Origin: Rhizobium etli_C
Lineage (GTDB): Bacteria > Pseudomonadota > Alphaproteobacteria > Rhizobiales > Rhizobiaceae
Assembly (NCBI RefSeq): GCF_014198605.1
Contig: NZ_JACIHU010000001.1
Length of the DNA: 64,000 nt
Reading direction: 5' to 3' (one strand)
The position numbers and the translations under genes are program-made. Shown here in pieces: positions 25,688 through 35,735 of this stretch. Positions within the stretch are counted from its first letter, which is position 1. Each line of letters begins with the position of its first letter. Below the pieces are notes generated by a model, which was given only the letters and a program-made list of their open reading frames with translations, made no database searches and was not told the origin of the DNA.

Positions 25688-27338
25688 TTTTTGTTTGCGC
25701 GATTTCCGAGAGCGTGCGGGTCGGCGTGATCGCCTCGGGATCGAGTTTGACTTCAATGATCGCCGGCTTGCCGCTGTCACGCGCCCGCTCGAAGGCTCCG
25801 GCGAATTCCTCCGTCCGCTCCACCGTCTCGCCATGGCCGCCATAGGCGCGGGCAAGGGCGGCGAAATCGGGATTGGTCAGATCGGTGCTGCTGACGCGGC
25901 CGGGATATTCGCGCTCCTGATGCATGCGGATCGTGCCGTACATGCCGTTGTTGACGACGATTGCGATGATCGGCAGGCCGTAGCGGATGGCGGTAGCGAA
26001 TTCCTGGCCGTGCATCAGGAAACAGCCGTCGCCGGCAAAGCAGATGACCTCGCGCTCGGGAAAGAGCCGTTTGGCGGCGACGGCGGCCGGCAGGCCATAA
26101 CCCATCGAGCCGGAGGTCGGGGCGGACTGGGTGTTGAAACGGCGGAAACGATGGAAGCGGTGCAGCCAGGTGGCGTAGTTGCCGGCGCCGTTGGTGAAGA
26201 TCGTATCCGCCGCGGTTTTGGCCTCCAGCCATTCCATGATCGGGCCCATTTGAACGGCGCCCGGACCTGTTGCCGGCGGCTTCGACCACGAAAGATAGGC
26301 CTGATGCATGCGCTGCGTGCGCTCCGCCCAGTGCGGTTCGGCCGGGGCTTCGAGATCGGCGAGCGCGGCGACGAAATTATCAGGAGCGGCGCAGATAGCG
26401 AGATCCGGGCGGTAAACGCGTCCCAGTTCGGAAGGATCGGGATAGACGTGCACCAGCGATTGCTGGGGATAGGGGATATCGATCAGCGTATAGGACGAGG
26501 ACGGCATTTCCGACATACGGCCGCCAAGAAGGATCAGCAGGTCGCTTTCCTTTATTTCCTTGGCGAGGACCGGATTGATGCCGATGCCGACATCGCCGGC
26601 GTAACAGGGATGGAGATGATCGAAGAGCATCTGCCGGCGGAAGGAGCAGCCGACGGGAAGCTGGAAACGCTCAGCAAAGCCTGCAAAATCGGCGACGGCA
26701 TCGGCATCCCAGCGCGTGCCGCCGAGAATCACCATCGGCCGCTCGGCCTTCAGCAGTCTGACATAGAGATCGTCGATCTGGCTGCGGCCGGGATGCGCCT
26801 CGACGCTCACGTAACGCTTGGGGCGGGGCGCCTCGACTTCGTCGCGCAGCATATCCTCCGGCAGCGTCAGCACGACGGGGCCGGGGCGGCCGGAGGTTGC
26901 GCTCGCAAAGGCGCGGGTGACGAACTCCGGAATGCGGGCGGCATCGTCGATCTCGCCCACCCATTTGGCGAATTCGGTGAAGGCGCGGCGGAATTCGACT
27001 TCCTGGAAGGCCTCGCGCTCGCGGGCTTCGCGTTGCACCTGACCGATGAAGAGGATCATCGGGATCGAATCCTGTCTTGATATATGCAGGCCGGCGGAGG
27101 CATTGGTGGCGCCGGGGCCGCGGGTGACCATGCAGATGCCGGGTTCGCGGGTCAGCCTGCCCCAGCAATCCGCCATCATTGCCGCTCCGCCCTCCTGACG
27201 GCAGACGAGGACATCGATATCGCTGTCACGCAGGGCATCGAGCACCGCAAGAAAGCTCTCGCCGGGCACGCAGGAGAGGCGTTTGACGCCATTGGCCTTC
27301 AACGCCTCGACAATCAGTTCCCCACCGGTCTTCTTCAT
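25680..27338 (-). CDS. Thiamine-diphosphate-dependent enzyme (acetolactate synthase/oxalyl-CoA decarboxylase superfamily)
   Basis: A 552-residue cytosolic enzyme with the three-domain ThDP fold. The activating glutamate is in CRQEGGAAMMAD (about residue 48). The central domain spans about 190-330. The ThDP/Mg motif is GDGCFLMHGQEF...VVNNGMYG at about 440-475. The start at 27338 follows GGAGG and overlaps the stop of a class III CoA-transferase gene (ATGA). Pairing with a CoA-transferase resembles the oxalate (frc-oxc) arrangement, so action on an acyl-CoA is plausible. Housekeeping acetolactate synthase is unlikely because no regulatory subunit gene is present. Confidence 0.85.
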   Translation of the reverse strand: MKKTGGELIVEALKANGVKRLSCVPGESFLAVLDALRDSDIDVLVCRQEGGAAMMADCWGRLTREPGICMVTRGPGATNASAGLHISRQDSIPMILFIGQVQREAREREAFQEVEFRRAFTEFAKWVGEIDDAARIPEFVTRAFASATSGRPGPVVLTLPEDMLRDEVEAPRPKRYVSVEAHPGRSQIDDLYVRLLKAERPMVILGGTRWDADAVADFAGFAERFQLPVGCSFRRQMLFDHLHPCYAGDVGIGINPVLAKEIKESDLLILLGGRMSEMPSSSYTLIDIPYPQQSLVHVYPDPSELGRVYRPDLAICAAPDNFVAALADLEAPAEPHWAERTQRMHQAYLSWSKPPATGPGAVQMGPIMEWLEAKTAADTIFTNGAGNYATWLHRFHRFRRFNTQSAPTSGSMGYGLPAAVAAKRLFPEREVICFAGDGCFLMHGQEFATAIRYGLPIIAIVVNNGMYGTIRMHQEREYPGRVSSTDLTNPDFAALARAYGGHGETVERTEEFAGAFERARDSGKPAIIEVKLDPEAITPTRTLSEIAQTKSR

Positions 27339-28537
27339 GACGATGCCTCCTTCTCGCGCTCGGCGAGCTCCGCCAGAATTTCTTGCCTGTGTTCGTCGAG
27401 GCGCGGGCTCGGCCTGACGTAATGCAGCGGCGTCTCGGACAACACCACCGGCGTCCTGACCCCGGGGATGAGCGTGCCGGCGGCATCGGCAAGGTCGATG
27501 CGCAGACCGCGGGCGCGCACCTGCGGATCGGCGAACATCTCCTCGATCGTATTGATCGCGCCGGCAGGCACCCCGTTCTCTTCGCAGGCCTTCAACAGAT
27601 CCGCTTTCTGCCATTTCAGCGTCTCGGTCGAAACGAGCCGGCGCAGCTCGGCCCGATTGCCGACCCGGGCCCTGTTGGTGGCGAAACGTTCGTCGGCGGC
27701 GAACGTCTCAAGACCGAGGATGGTGCAGAGGCGAGCGAACTGGCCGTCATTGCCGACGGCAAGAATGAGGTAGCCATCGGCCGCCGGCACGACCTCATAG
27801 GGCGAGATATTCGGATGGGCGTTGCCGAGCCGGGTCGGGGCAGCGCCGGAGACGAGGTAGTTCATGTTCTGATTGGCGAGCACGGCCGATTGCACATCGA
27901 GCAGCGCCATGTCGACGAGTTGACCCTCACCGGTCTTCAAAGCATGGATCAGGGCCGCCTCGATCGCCGAGACGGCATAGATGCCGGTGAAGATATCGGC
28001 GATCGCCACACCCGCCTTCATCGGCTGGCCGTCGGGCTCGCCGGTGATCGACATGAAGCCGGACATGCCCTGAACGATGTAATCGTAGCCGGCGAGGCTG
28101 GCATAGGGGCCGGTCTGGCCGAAGCCGGTGATCGAGCAATAGACGAGCTTCGGGTTCAGTCTGCGCAGGCTCTCATAATCCAGCCCGTATTTGACGAGGC
28201 CGCCGAGCTTGAAATTCTCGATCACCACGTCGGCAGTGGATACCAGGCGGCGGACGAGATCCTGGCCCTCGGGGGTTTTCAGGTCGGCGGCAATGGAGCG
28301 CTTGCCGCGATTGGCGGCGTGGTAATAGGCGGCCGAGAGATTTTCGCCGTCGGCACCTTCGACGAAGGGCGGCCCCCATTGGCGCGTATCGTCGCCGCCG
28401 TCGGGATTTTCGACCTTGATGACATCGGCGCCGAGATCGGCGAGCATTTGTCCCGCCCAGGGACCGGCCAGCACGCGGGCGAGTTCGATCACCCGGATTC
28501 CGGCAAGCGGCGGTTTTTTCGTCAGGCTCTCGGTCAT
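27335..28537 (-). CDS. Class III CoA-transferase (CaiB/BaiF family)
   Basis: A 400-residue cytosolic enzyme moving CoA between carboxylic acids. The family opening LAGIRVIELARVLAGPWAGQMLADLGADVIKVENP is at residues 11-45. RGKRSIAADLK, VVIENFKLG and the catalytic aspartate in AGVAIADIFTG (Asp181 by position) follow. The start at 28537 follows GGGAGG. It is translationally coupled to the ThDP enzyme downstream. The likely partner acids cannot be told from the sequence. A DMT exporter gene lies 16 bp upstream on the same strand. Confidence 0.9.
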   Translation of the reverse strand: MTESLTKKPPLAGIRVIELARVLAGPWAGQMLADLGADVIKVENPDGGDDTRQWGPPFVEGADGENLSAAYYHAANRGKRSIAADLKTPEGQDLVRRLVSTADVVIENFKLGGLVKYGLDYESLRRLNPKLVYCSITGFGQTGPYASLAGYDYIVQGMSGFMSITGEPDGQPMKAGVAIADIFTGIYAVSAIEAALIHALKTGEGQLVDMALLDVQSAVLANQNMNYLVSGAAPTRLGNAHPNISPYEVVPAADGYLILAVGNDGQFARLCTILGLETFAADERFATNRARVGNRAELRRLVSTETLKWQKADLLKACEENGVPAGAINTIEEMFADPQVRARGLRIDLADAAGTLIPGVRTPVVLSETPLHYVRPSPRLDEHRQEILAELAEREKEASS

Positions 28538-28553
28538 GGGCCTCCCGGGCAAT

Positions 28554-29510
28554 CTACGGCGCCAGCGTCGCCTCAGATGTATCGGATACGGGCTTGGAAG
28601 CAAAGCGGCGCTCGCGCCAAAGGATGTAGATGCCGGAGGCGATGATGATCATGATGCCGAGCCATTTGATCGCATCCGGAAAGTCGCCGAAAACAAGCCA
28701 GGCGAAGATTGTGGCCGAGACGATCTCGAAATATTGCAGCGGCGCCAGCGTCGAGGCCGGTGCGGCGCGATAGGCGTAGACGCCGAAGATGCCCGCTATC
28801 GCGGCCATGGCGCCGACGCCGACGACATAGAACGAGGCGCTGCCTGCGGGCATGACGGGATCGAAGATGTCGGAGCCGCTTCCATCGCCGGCAAGAAGCA
28901 GGACGGCGCAGAAGATGAGGCCCCAGATGCCCATCTGGAACTGCATCGCCCATGGATCTTCCTTGTGCGACAGGACACGGGTCATCAGCACGAAAACGGC
29001 GATGCAGAGGGCGGTGAGGACGGGCAGGAGCGCGATGTAGCCGACTTCGTTGAAGCTCGGCTGGATGATCAGCATCGCCCCGAAGAAGCCGACACCGCAG
29101 GCGGTGTAGCGCCGCCAGCCGATCGTTTCCTTCAGGAAAATGCCGCCGAGGATCGTCACGATGATCGGCTCGACGAAGAAGATCGCGATCGCATCGGCGA
29201 CCGCCATGTATTTCAGCGTGGTGACGAAGGAGATCATCGAGATGGTGATGATCGCGCCGCGGATGGCGTGGAACAGGCTCTGGCGCCAGGAGAAATCGGC
29301 AAAGCGGCGCCGCCATACCACGATCGGCAGCATGCAGAGCGCCTGCACCGCGAAGCGGCCGGCGGTGATCTCGGCGGAGGGGACGGTGGCGACGGCAAGT
29401 TTGGCGAAGATATCGATGAGCGGCGAGAACATCACCGAAAGAAACATCAGCGCAAGCCCCATCGTCACGTCGGAGGGGGATGAAACGGGCCGGGCGGAGG
29501 TGCTGCTCAT
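28554..29510 (-). CDS. EamA-family (DMT) transporter
   Basis: A 318-residue inner-membrane protein with two EamA repeats and about ten helices: the first repeat opens MGLALMFLSVMFSPLIDIFAKLAV, the second starts near LLPVLTALCIAVFVLMTRVL. EamA proteins export amino acids and metabolites, and some import. It sits just upstream of the CoA-transferase and ThDP genes on the same strand (16-bp gap), so they may be co-transcribed. The substrate is unknown. Confidence 0.85.
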   Translation of the reverse strand: MSSTSARPVSSPSDVTMGLALMFLSVMFSPLIDIFAKLAVATVPSAEITAGRFAVQALCMLPIVVWRRRFADFSWRQSLFHAIRGAIITISMISFVTTLKYMAVADAIAIFFVEPIIVTILGGIFLKETIGWRRYTACGVGFFGAMLIIQPSFNEVGYIALLPVLTALCIAVFVLMTRVLSHKEDPWAMQFQMGIWGLIFCAVLLLAGDGSGSDIFDPVMPAGSASFYVVGVGAMAAIAGIFGVYAYRAAPASTLAPLQYFEIVSATIFAWLVFGDFPDAIKWLGIMIIIASGIYILWRERRFASKPVSDTSEATLAP

Positions 29511-29543
29511 GGTGGGGTTCTCGTCATCCGGGATATTGGCCCT

Positions 29544-30473
29544 TCAGCTTTTGCCGACCGCGCCGTCACACCAGTCGGCGAAGGCGGCAATCGCCGCCTC
29601 TGCGCCAGTGTCATTCAGCGTTTCGTGCCGCATGTCCTGATATATCTCAGTGCTGATACGGGAGAAGCCCTGGCGTTTCAAATGGTTTGACAGCCAGGCT
29701 ACCGCTTTTCCACGCTCGGTCGCCGGATCTTCTGCGCCGCCGACCAGATGGATCGGCAGGTCGTGCCGCAGCCGGTCGAGATGCATCTTTTGCGGTGCCC
29801 GAAAAGTCAGTTCGAAGACATCGAGCCAGAGCGAAACCGAGGCGTCGAAGCCGCAAAGAGGGTCGGCGACATATTTGTCCACCTCGTCGGGAATATGCGA
29901 GAGCCAGTCGAATTCCGTGCGGCGGTCGGCGATGGACCGGCCCCAGGCGGCGAAAGTGAGTTTCGGCAGGAGGCCGCTCGGCACGTCCGAGCCTTTCAGC
30001 ATGCGTTCGGCGGTGAGGATCGCCTGGGCGGCGCGGCCGGCAAGACCGACGGCGAAATTGGAATTCCACACCGCGACCGCGTCGAAGTCGGCCGGAGCGG
30101 TGACGGCGGCATTGAGCGCGATGAGACCGCCCATCGAATGGCCGAAGAGGATCACCTTCAGGCCGGGATCGCGCGAGGCCGCGTGAGCACGCATGGCAAT
30201 GATGTCGCCGATCACCCGTTCGACGCCATCCCGCCGCGCGAAGCGGCCGATCGGGGCATCGGGCGCCGTCGTCTCGCCGTGGCCGCGGTGATCATGGGCA
30301 TAGACGTGATAGCCGCGCGCCGCCATGACCTCGGCAAAGCGGCGATACCGCTTCGAGTGCTCCGCCAGGCCATGCGATATCAACAGAATGCCGCATGCGG
30401 GGGCGGTGGCTTCGGCATGGTGATAGGCCAGCGATGCTCCCGGCACGGAGAGCCATTGCGTTTCAGAAAACAT
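29544..30473 (-). CDS. Alpha/beta hydrolase, lysophospholipase/monoacylglycerol lipase type
   Basis: A 309-residue hydrolase. ISHGLAEHSKRYRRFAEVMAARGYHVYAHDHRGHG is the typical lysophospholipase-family block. The nucleophile is Ser113 in FGHSMGG. The acid is in GGAEDPAT and the histidine in DMRHETLN. No signal peptide, so it is probably cytosolic or membrane-associated. It would release fatty acids from monoacylglycerols or lysolipids. The start at 30473 follows GGGAGGATC. A short frame upstream lacks a ribosome site. Confidence 0.88.
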   Translation of the reverse strand: MFSETQWLSVPGASLAYHHAEATAPACGILLISHGLAEHSKRYRRFAEVMAARGYHVYAHDHRGHGETTAPDAPIGRFARRDGVERVIGDIIAMRAHAASRDPGLKVILFGHSMGGLIALNAAVTAPADFDAVAVWNSNFAVGLAGRAAQAILTAERMLKGSDVPSGLLPKLTFAAWGRSIADRRTEFDWLSHIPDEVDKYVADPLCGFDASVSLWLDVFELTFRAPQKMHLDRLRHDLPIHLVGGAEDPATERGKAVAWLSNHLKRQGFSRISTEIYQDMRHETLNDTGAEAAIAAFADWCDGAVGKS

Positions 30474-30696
30474 TCGGATCCTCCCTGCCGCAGAGCAGAT
30501 CGCTACCGCATAATTCCGCAAAGCGAAAACGATTTGAGGTATTATGCTTCAACTCAAAGTGACAGAGCGTCCTTGGTGTGACTTTAAAGCGTTTGCCGCA
30601 ATTGATAACAAATTGCAGGAATATTGCGATTCAGGGTTGCTGACGTTTACTCTTTGTGCTTATCTGTTCCTGCATTGTTCTTCTATGGGGGTTGAA

Positions 30697-31437
30697 ATGA
30701 GCAGCATGCAGTTGCGTACCTTGACATTCGCCGTATCGATGGCCCTTGCTGGCGCCGCCATGGCGCAGCAGGCCGACGGGCGTACCCGTTTCATTCTTGC
30801 GGCGAGCTGGCAGCCCGCCTTTTGCCAGACGAACCAGAAGAAGGCTGAATGCGCCAGCCAGACCGGCGAACGCCATGATGCGACGAACTTCTCGCTGCAC
30901 GGCCTTTGGCCGATGCGGCAGAACTATTGCGGCGTCAGCGACGATCAGAAGGCCGCTGACAAGGACGGCAAATGGGCTAGCTTGCCTCAGGTCACGATTT
31001 CGGCCGAGACACAGGCGGCGCTGGCCAAGGCGATGCCCGGCACGCAATCCGGCCTCGAACGGCATGAATGGACGAAGCACGGCACCTGCACGAAAATGAG
31101 CGCCGAGGATTATTTCGGCGTCGGCGTGCATCTGTTGGGTGGGCTCAACGCGTCGGCGGTGCGCGAGCTTTTCGCTGCCAATATCGGCAAACCGGTCAAG
31201 GCCGAAGCGATCAAGGCGGCTTTCGACAAGAGCTTCGGGCCGGGCGCCGGCGATCGCGTCAAGATGAGCTGCCGGCGGGCCGGCAATGTCAAGATGATCA
31301 GCGGCCTGACGATCGGGCTTTCGGAGGCTGCCGGATCGGCGTCGGCGAAAAGCGCCGGGCTTGGCGACCTGATCCAGGGGGCGGGAAAAACCTCTTTCGG
31401 CTGCGATGAAGGTGTCGTCGATGCGGCGGGCTTCTGA
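30697..31437 (+). CDS. Ribonuclease T2 family, secreted/periplasmic
   Basis: A 246-residue exported RNase. The signal peptide (LRTLTFAVSMALAGAAMAQQ) is followed by the two catalytic segments: CAS I as FSLHGLWP (His68) and CAS II as HEWTKHGTC (His123, His128). Cysteines at 43, 52, 78, 131 and near the end can form the family disulfides. It cuts RNA by transesterification, giving cyclic phosphates, and would scavenge external RNA in the periplasm. The ATG at 30697 follows GGGGGTTGAA and gives a proper signal peptide, unlike the longer frame from 30544. It is divergent from the lipase gene. Confidence 0.92.
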   Translation: MSSMQLRTLTFAVSMALAGAAMAQQADGRTRFILAASWQPAFCQTNQKKAECASQTGERHDATNFSLHGLWPMRQNYCGVSDDQKAADKDGKWASLPQVTISAETQAALAKAMPGTQSGLERHEWTKHGTCTKMSAEDYFGVGVHLLGGLNASAVRELFAANIGKPVKAEAIKAAFDKSFGPGAGDRVKMSCRRAGNVKMISGLTIGLSEAAGSASAKSAGLGDLIQGAGKTSFGCDEGVVDAAGF

Positions 31438-31535
31438 CCGGAATCCTGCCTAAACCGGGTTTCGGCGTTGCCCACAGGCGCTGTTTCGCCTACATAGCGG
31501 CACGAAACGAAGTTTCCCGCCCGGAGCAGCGCAGC

Positions 31536-33185
<1,650 letters not shown>

Positions 33186-33206
33186 TCGTCCCTCTTTTCG
33201 ATTGAG

Positions 33207-33231
33207 AAAGCCCCGGTTCGACCGGGGCTTT
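33207..33231 (+). terminator. Rho-independent terminator of ettA
   Basis: AAAGCCCCGGT and ACCGGGGCTTT form an 11-bp stem with a TCG loop followed by TT, 22 bp after the stop codon. Confidence 0.88.
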
Positions 33232-33291
33232 TTCGTATCAGGCCCTGTCGCAATTTGAGCAGGCAATTTCGCGGAGCGTACGAATTGCCGC

Positions 33292-33329
33292 TTGCCACCG
33301 CTTTTCAAATCACATAAAGATATCTTTAT
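33292..33329 (+). promoter_or_regulatory. Promoter with palindromic SahR-type operator before the ArsR-methyltransferase gene
   Basis: TTGCCA (33292-33297) and TAAAGA (33315-33320), 17 bp apart, form a likely promoter. The -10 lies inside the perfect 16-bp palindrome ATAAAGATATCTTTAT at 33314-33329, immediately before the regulator's start. A regulator bound there would block its own transcription and that of metF. Confidence 0.6.
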
Positions 33330-33344
33330 ATCTTGATTGGGCCA

Positions 33345-34373
33345 ATGATGAGCGAACCTTTGAAGCTTGGACTGGATGGTTTGGTGGACGTCTTGAAGGC
33401 GGCCGGCGAGCCGACGCGTCTGCGGCTTCTGGCGCTTCTCGACGCCGGCGATCTGACGGTCACCGATCTGACCGAAATTCTCGGCCAGTCCCAGCCGCGT
33501 ATCTCCCGCCACCTGAAGCTGCTCGGCGAGGCCGAACTGATAGAGCGCTATCAGGAAGGCGCCTGGGCCTATTTCCGCCTCAAGCAGGACGGCAAGGCGG
33601 CAATGCTCGTGCGGGCCTTGCTGAAGCATGTCTCCGAAAACGATCCGACCGTCCTTCGTGACGGCGAGCGGCTGTCGGCGGTCAAACGCCAGCGGGCCGA
33701 GCGGGCACAGGCCTATTTCAGCCGCAACGCGGCGGAATGGGACGAGCTTCGCCGCCTGCATGCGGCCGATGAGGAAGTCGATGCCGCCGTCATCCGGTTG
33801 CTCGGCAGCCAGCCGATCGATTCGCTGCTCGATCTCGGCACCGGCACCGGCCGCATCCTCGAACTCCTGGCCGGGCTCTACCGCCGGGCGATCGGTGTCG
33901 ACGCCAGCCGCGACATGCTGAGCGTGGCGCGCGCCAATCTCGACAAGTCCCGTATCACCAAGGCTACCGTGCGCCACGCCGATATTCTGAACCTGCCGTT
34001 CGAGGGACAGGATTTCGACCTGGTAACGATCCATCAGGTGCTGCATTTCTTCGATCAGCCGGAGATTGCCATCGCCGAAGCGGCGCGCATGCTGCGGCCG
34101 GGCGGCCGGCTTGTCGTCATCGACCTTGCGCCGCATACGCTCGAATATCTCCGCGACGAGCATGCGCACGTCCGCCTCGGCTTTTCGCACCAGGCGATGT
34201 CCGACTGGCTGCGCAAGGCCGGGCTCGACGTCGAGCAGGTCGTCGATCTTCATCCGGGTCAGCAGAGCGGGCAGGGGCTGACGGTCACCGTCTGGCTCGC
34301 CCGTGATCCGAGGCGCCTCATGGCTTCGCAACTAAGCGAAGGCGCCGAACCTACATTTGCCGGGAGAGTATGA
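33345..34373 (+). CDS. ArsR-family regulator fused to SAM-dependent methyltransferase domain (SahR-like)
   Basis: A 342-residue cytosolic protein. Residues about 5-95 are an ArsR winged helix (LVDVLKAAGEPTRLRLLALLDAGDLTVTDLTEILGQSQPRISRHLKLL). Residues about 130-300 are a class I methyltransferase fold with motif I LLDLGTGTGRILELLA and LRPGGRLVVIDLAPH. This two-domain form, next to metF, matches the Rhizobiales version of SahR, a regulator of methionine cycle genes that senses S-adenosylhomocysteine. The AdoMet pocket probably acts as the sensor. ATG codons at 33345 and 33348 are both possible starts. The gene ends 1 bp before metF. Confidence 0.85.
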   Translation: MMSEPLKLGLDGLVDVLKAAGEPTRLRLLALLDAGDLTVTDLTEILGQSQPRISRHLKLLGEAELIERYQEGAWAYFRLKQDGKAAMLVRALLKHVSENDPTVLRDGERLSAVKRQRAERAQAYFSRNAAEWDELRRLHAADEEVDAAVIRLLGSQPIDSLLDLGTGTGRILELLAGLYRRAIGVDASRDMLSVARANLDKSRITKATVRHADILNLPFEGQDFDLVTIHQVLHFFDQPEIAIAEAARMLRPGGRLVVIDLAPHTLEYLRDEHAHVRLGFSHQAMSDWLRKAGLDVEQVVDLHPGQQSGQGLTVTVWLARDPRRLMASQLSEGAEPTFAGRV

Positions 34374-34374
34374 C

Positions 34375-35277
34375 ATGGCTTTGAAAAACGAAGCGCAGGC
34401 GCGCGACATCGGGATCTCGTTCGAATTCTTCCCGCCGAAATCGGAAGAGATGGAAGGCCAGCTCTGGAATACCGTCAGCGAGCTGCAGGACTGGGATCCG
34501 GATTTCGTCTCGGTGACCTACGGCGCCGGCGGCACCACCAAGGCGCCGACGCTGACCGCCGTCACGCGTTTCCTGTCGCAGACGCCGCTTGCCACCGCTT
34601 CGCACCTGACCTGCGTCGGCGCGACGAAGGAAGAGACGCATCAGATGATCGAGACCTTCCGCAAGGTCGGCGTGTCGCATTTCGTGGCGCTGCGCGGCGA
34701 TGCGCCCGGCGGCGCCGGCGCGCCGTACCAGCCGCATCCCGGCGGTTACGCGAATGCGGCGGAACTCGTGGCCGGCCTCAAGGCGATCGGCGATTTCGAA
34801 ATCTCAGTTTCCGCCTATCCGGAAAAGCATCCGGAGAGCCGCGACACAGCTGCCGATATCGACATGCTGAAACGCAAGGCCGACAACGGCGCCGACCGGG
34901 CGCTGACGCAGTTCTTCTTCGACAACGACAATTTCGAGCGTTACCTGGAGCGGGTGCGCAAGGCCGGCATTTCGATCCCGATCGTGCCCGGCATCATGCC
35001 GATCCAGAACCTGACACAGCTCAAGCGTTTCGCCGGCGCCTGCGGGGCGATCATCCCCGGCTTTCTTGACAAGCGTTTTGCGGGCTTTGACGACAAGCCC
35101 GAGGAGCGGGCGAAGGTCGCAGCCGATGTCGCCGCCGAGCAGATCGAAGATCTCGTCCGGCGCGGCATCCGCGATTTCCATCTCTATACGATGAACCGTT
35201 CGCCGCTGGTTTCCGCCGTGCTCGACAATCTCGGCCTCTCCCGCCGGGCGGCAAAAAACGCCGGCGCGGCTGCCTGA
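34375..35277 (+). CDS. metF: Methylenetetrahydrofolate reductase
   Basis: A 300-residue cytosolic flavoprotein that makes 5-methyltetrahydrofolate for MetH. The opening ISFEFFPPKSEEMEGQLW (catalytic Glu region), VSVTYGAGG, HLTCVG, FVALRGDAPGG, TQFFFDNDNFERYLERV and GIMPIQN are the standard MTHFR blocks. The ATG at 34375 follows GGGAGAG, which lies in the last codons of the SahR-like gene, so the two are co-translated. The upstream palindrome probably regulates both. A strong terminator follows. Confidence 0.96.
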   Translation: MALKNEAQARDIGISFEFFPPKSEEMEGQLWNTVSELQDWDPDFVSVTYGAGGTTKAPTLTAVTRFLSQTPLATASHLTCVGATKEETHQMIETFRKVGVSHFVALRGDAPGGAGAPYQPHPGGYANAAELVAGLKAIGDFEISVSAYPEKHPESRDTAADIDMLKRKADNGADRALTQFFFDNDNFERYLERVRKAGISIPIVPGIMPIQNLTQLKRFAGACGAIIPGFLDKRFAGFDDKPEERAKVAADVAAEQIEDLVRRGIRDFHLYTMNRSPLVSAVLDNLGLSRRAAKNAGAAA

Positions 35278-35298
35278 TTTTCCGCGTCCATCAACGTG

Positions 35299-35330
35299 AA
35301 AAGCGCATGTCGGGCGGGACATGCGCTTTT
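35299..35330 (+). terminator. Rho-independent terminator of metF
   Basis: AAAAGCGCATGTC and GACATGCGCTTTT pair in a 13-bp stem around a 6-nt loop and are followed by further T residues. Confidence 0.9.
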
Positions 35331-35391
35331 TCATTGGCGGATTGATCAGGGGAGTTCAGGTACTACCAGTCGTCACACCCCGCCGGCCAGC

Positions 35392-35469
35392 TCAGATAAA
35401 GAGCATGGACAGGACGAAGGCAAACGCTGCACTGACCAACAGAACATTCAAGGATTGCGTGAGTCCCAT
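35392..35469 (-). CDS. Small hydrophobic protein, 25 residues
   Basis: A short frame on the minus strand reads ATG GGA CTC ACG ... ATC TGA and encodes MGLTQSLNVLLVSAAFAFVL followed by SMLFI. The ATG is preceded by GAGGAGACAGACAC, an ideal ribosome site at normal spacing. After a short polar start the peptide is one continuous hydrophobic helix (about residues 8-25), so a single-pass membrane peptide is likely. It occupies the gap between the metF terminator and an EamA transporter gene. Function unknown. It is too short for routine gene callers. Confidence rests on the ribosome site and composition. Confidence 0.6.
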   Translation of the reverse strand: MGLTQSLNVLLVSAAFAFVLSMLFI

Positions 35470-35735
35470 GTGTCTGTCTCCTCGCGTTAACCTGTCAATA
35501 ATATGTCGGAAATGTGTCGGTTGGGAAGCGGAATCTATGCTGCGCCGCAGAACAGGGCGGTGGATAAGTCGAACACTGGATCCGCAAACTGTTGAAATTT
35601 AAGCCGTATTCGCGACAAAATTTTATTCACAGAATTTAACATGCGGTTAAATCGGGCGATTGCCGATTTACCTATGCGCCTGAAACATGGCGCGCAGCCA
35701 AGCGGTTGAAATCATGCGGGATTTGCAACCATTCT

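Noticed and set aside
30544..30696. Upstream start for the RNase T2 protein
   Set aside because: It would place 51 residues before the signal peptide. The ATG at 30697 has a GGGGG ribosome site and gives a normal signal sequence.
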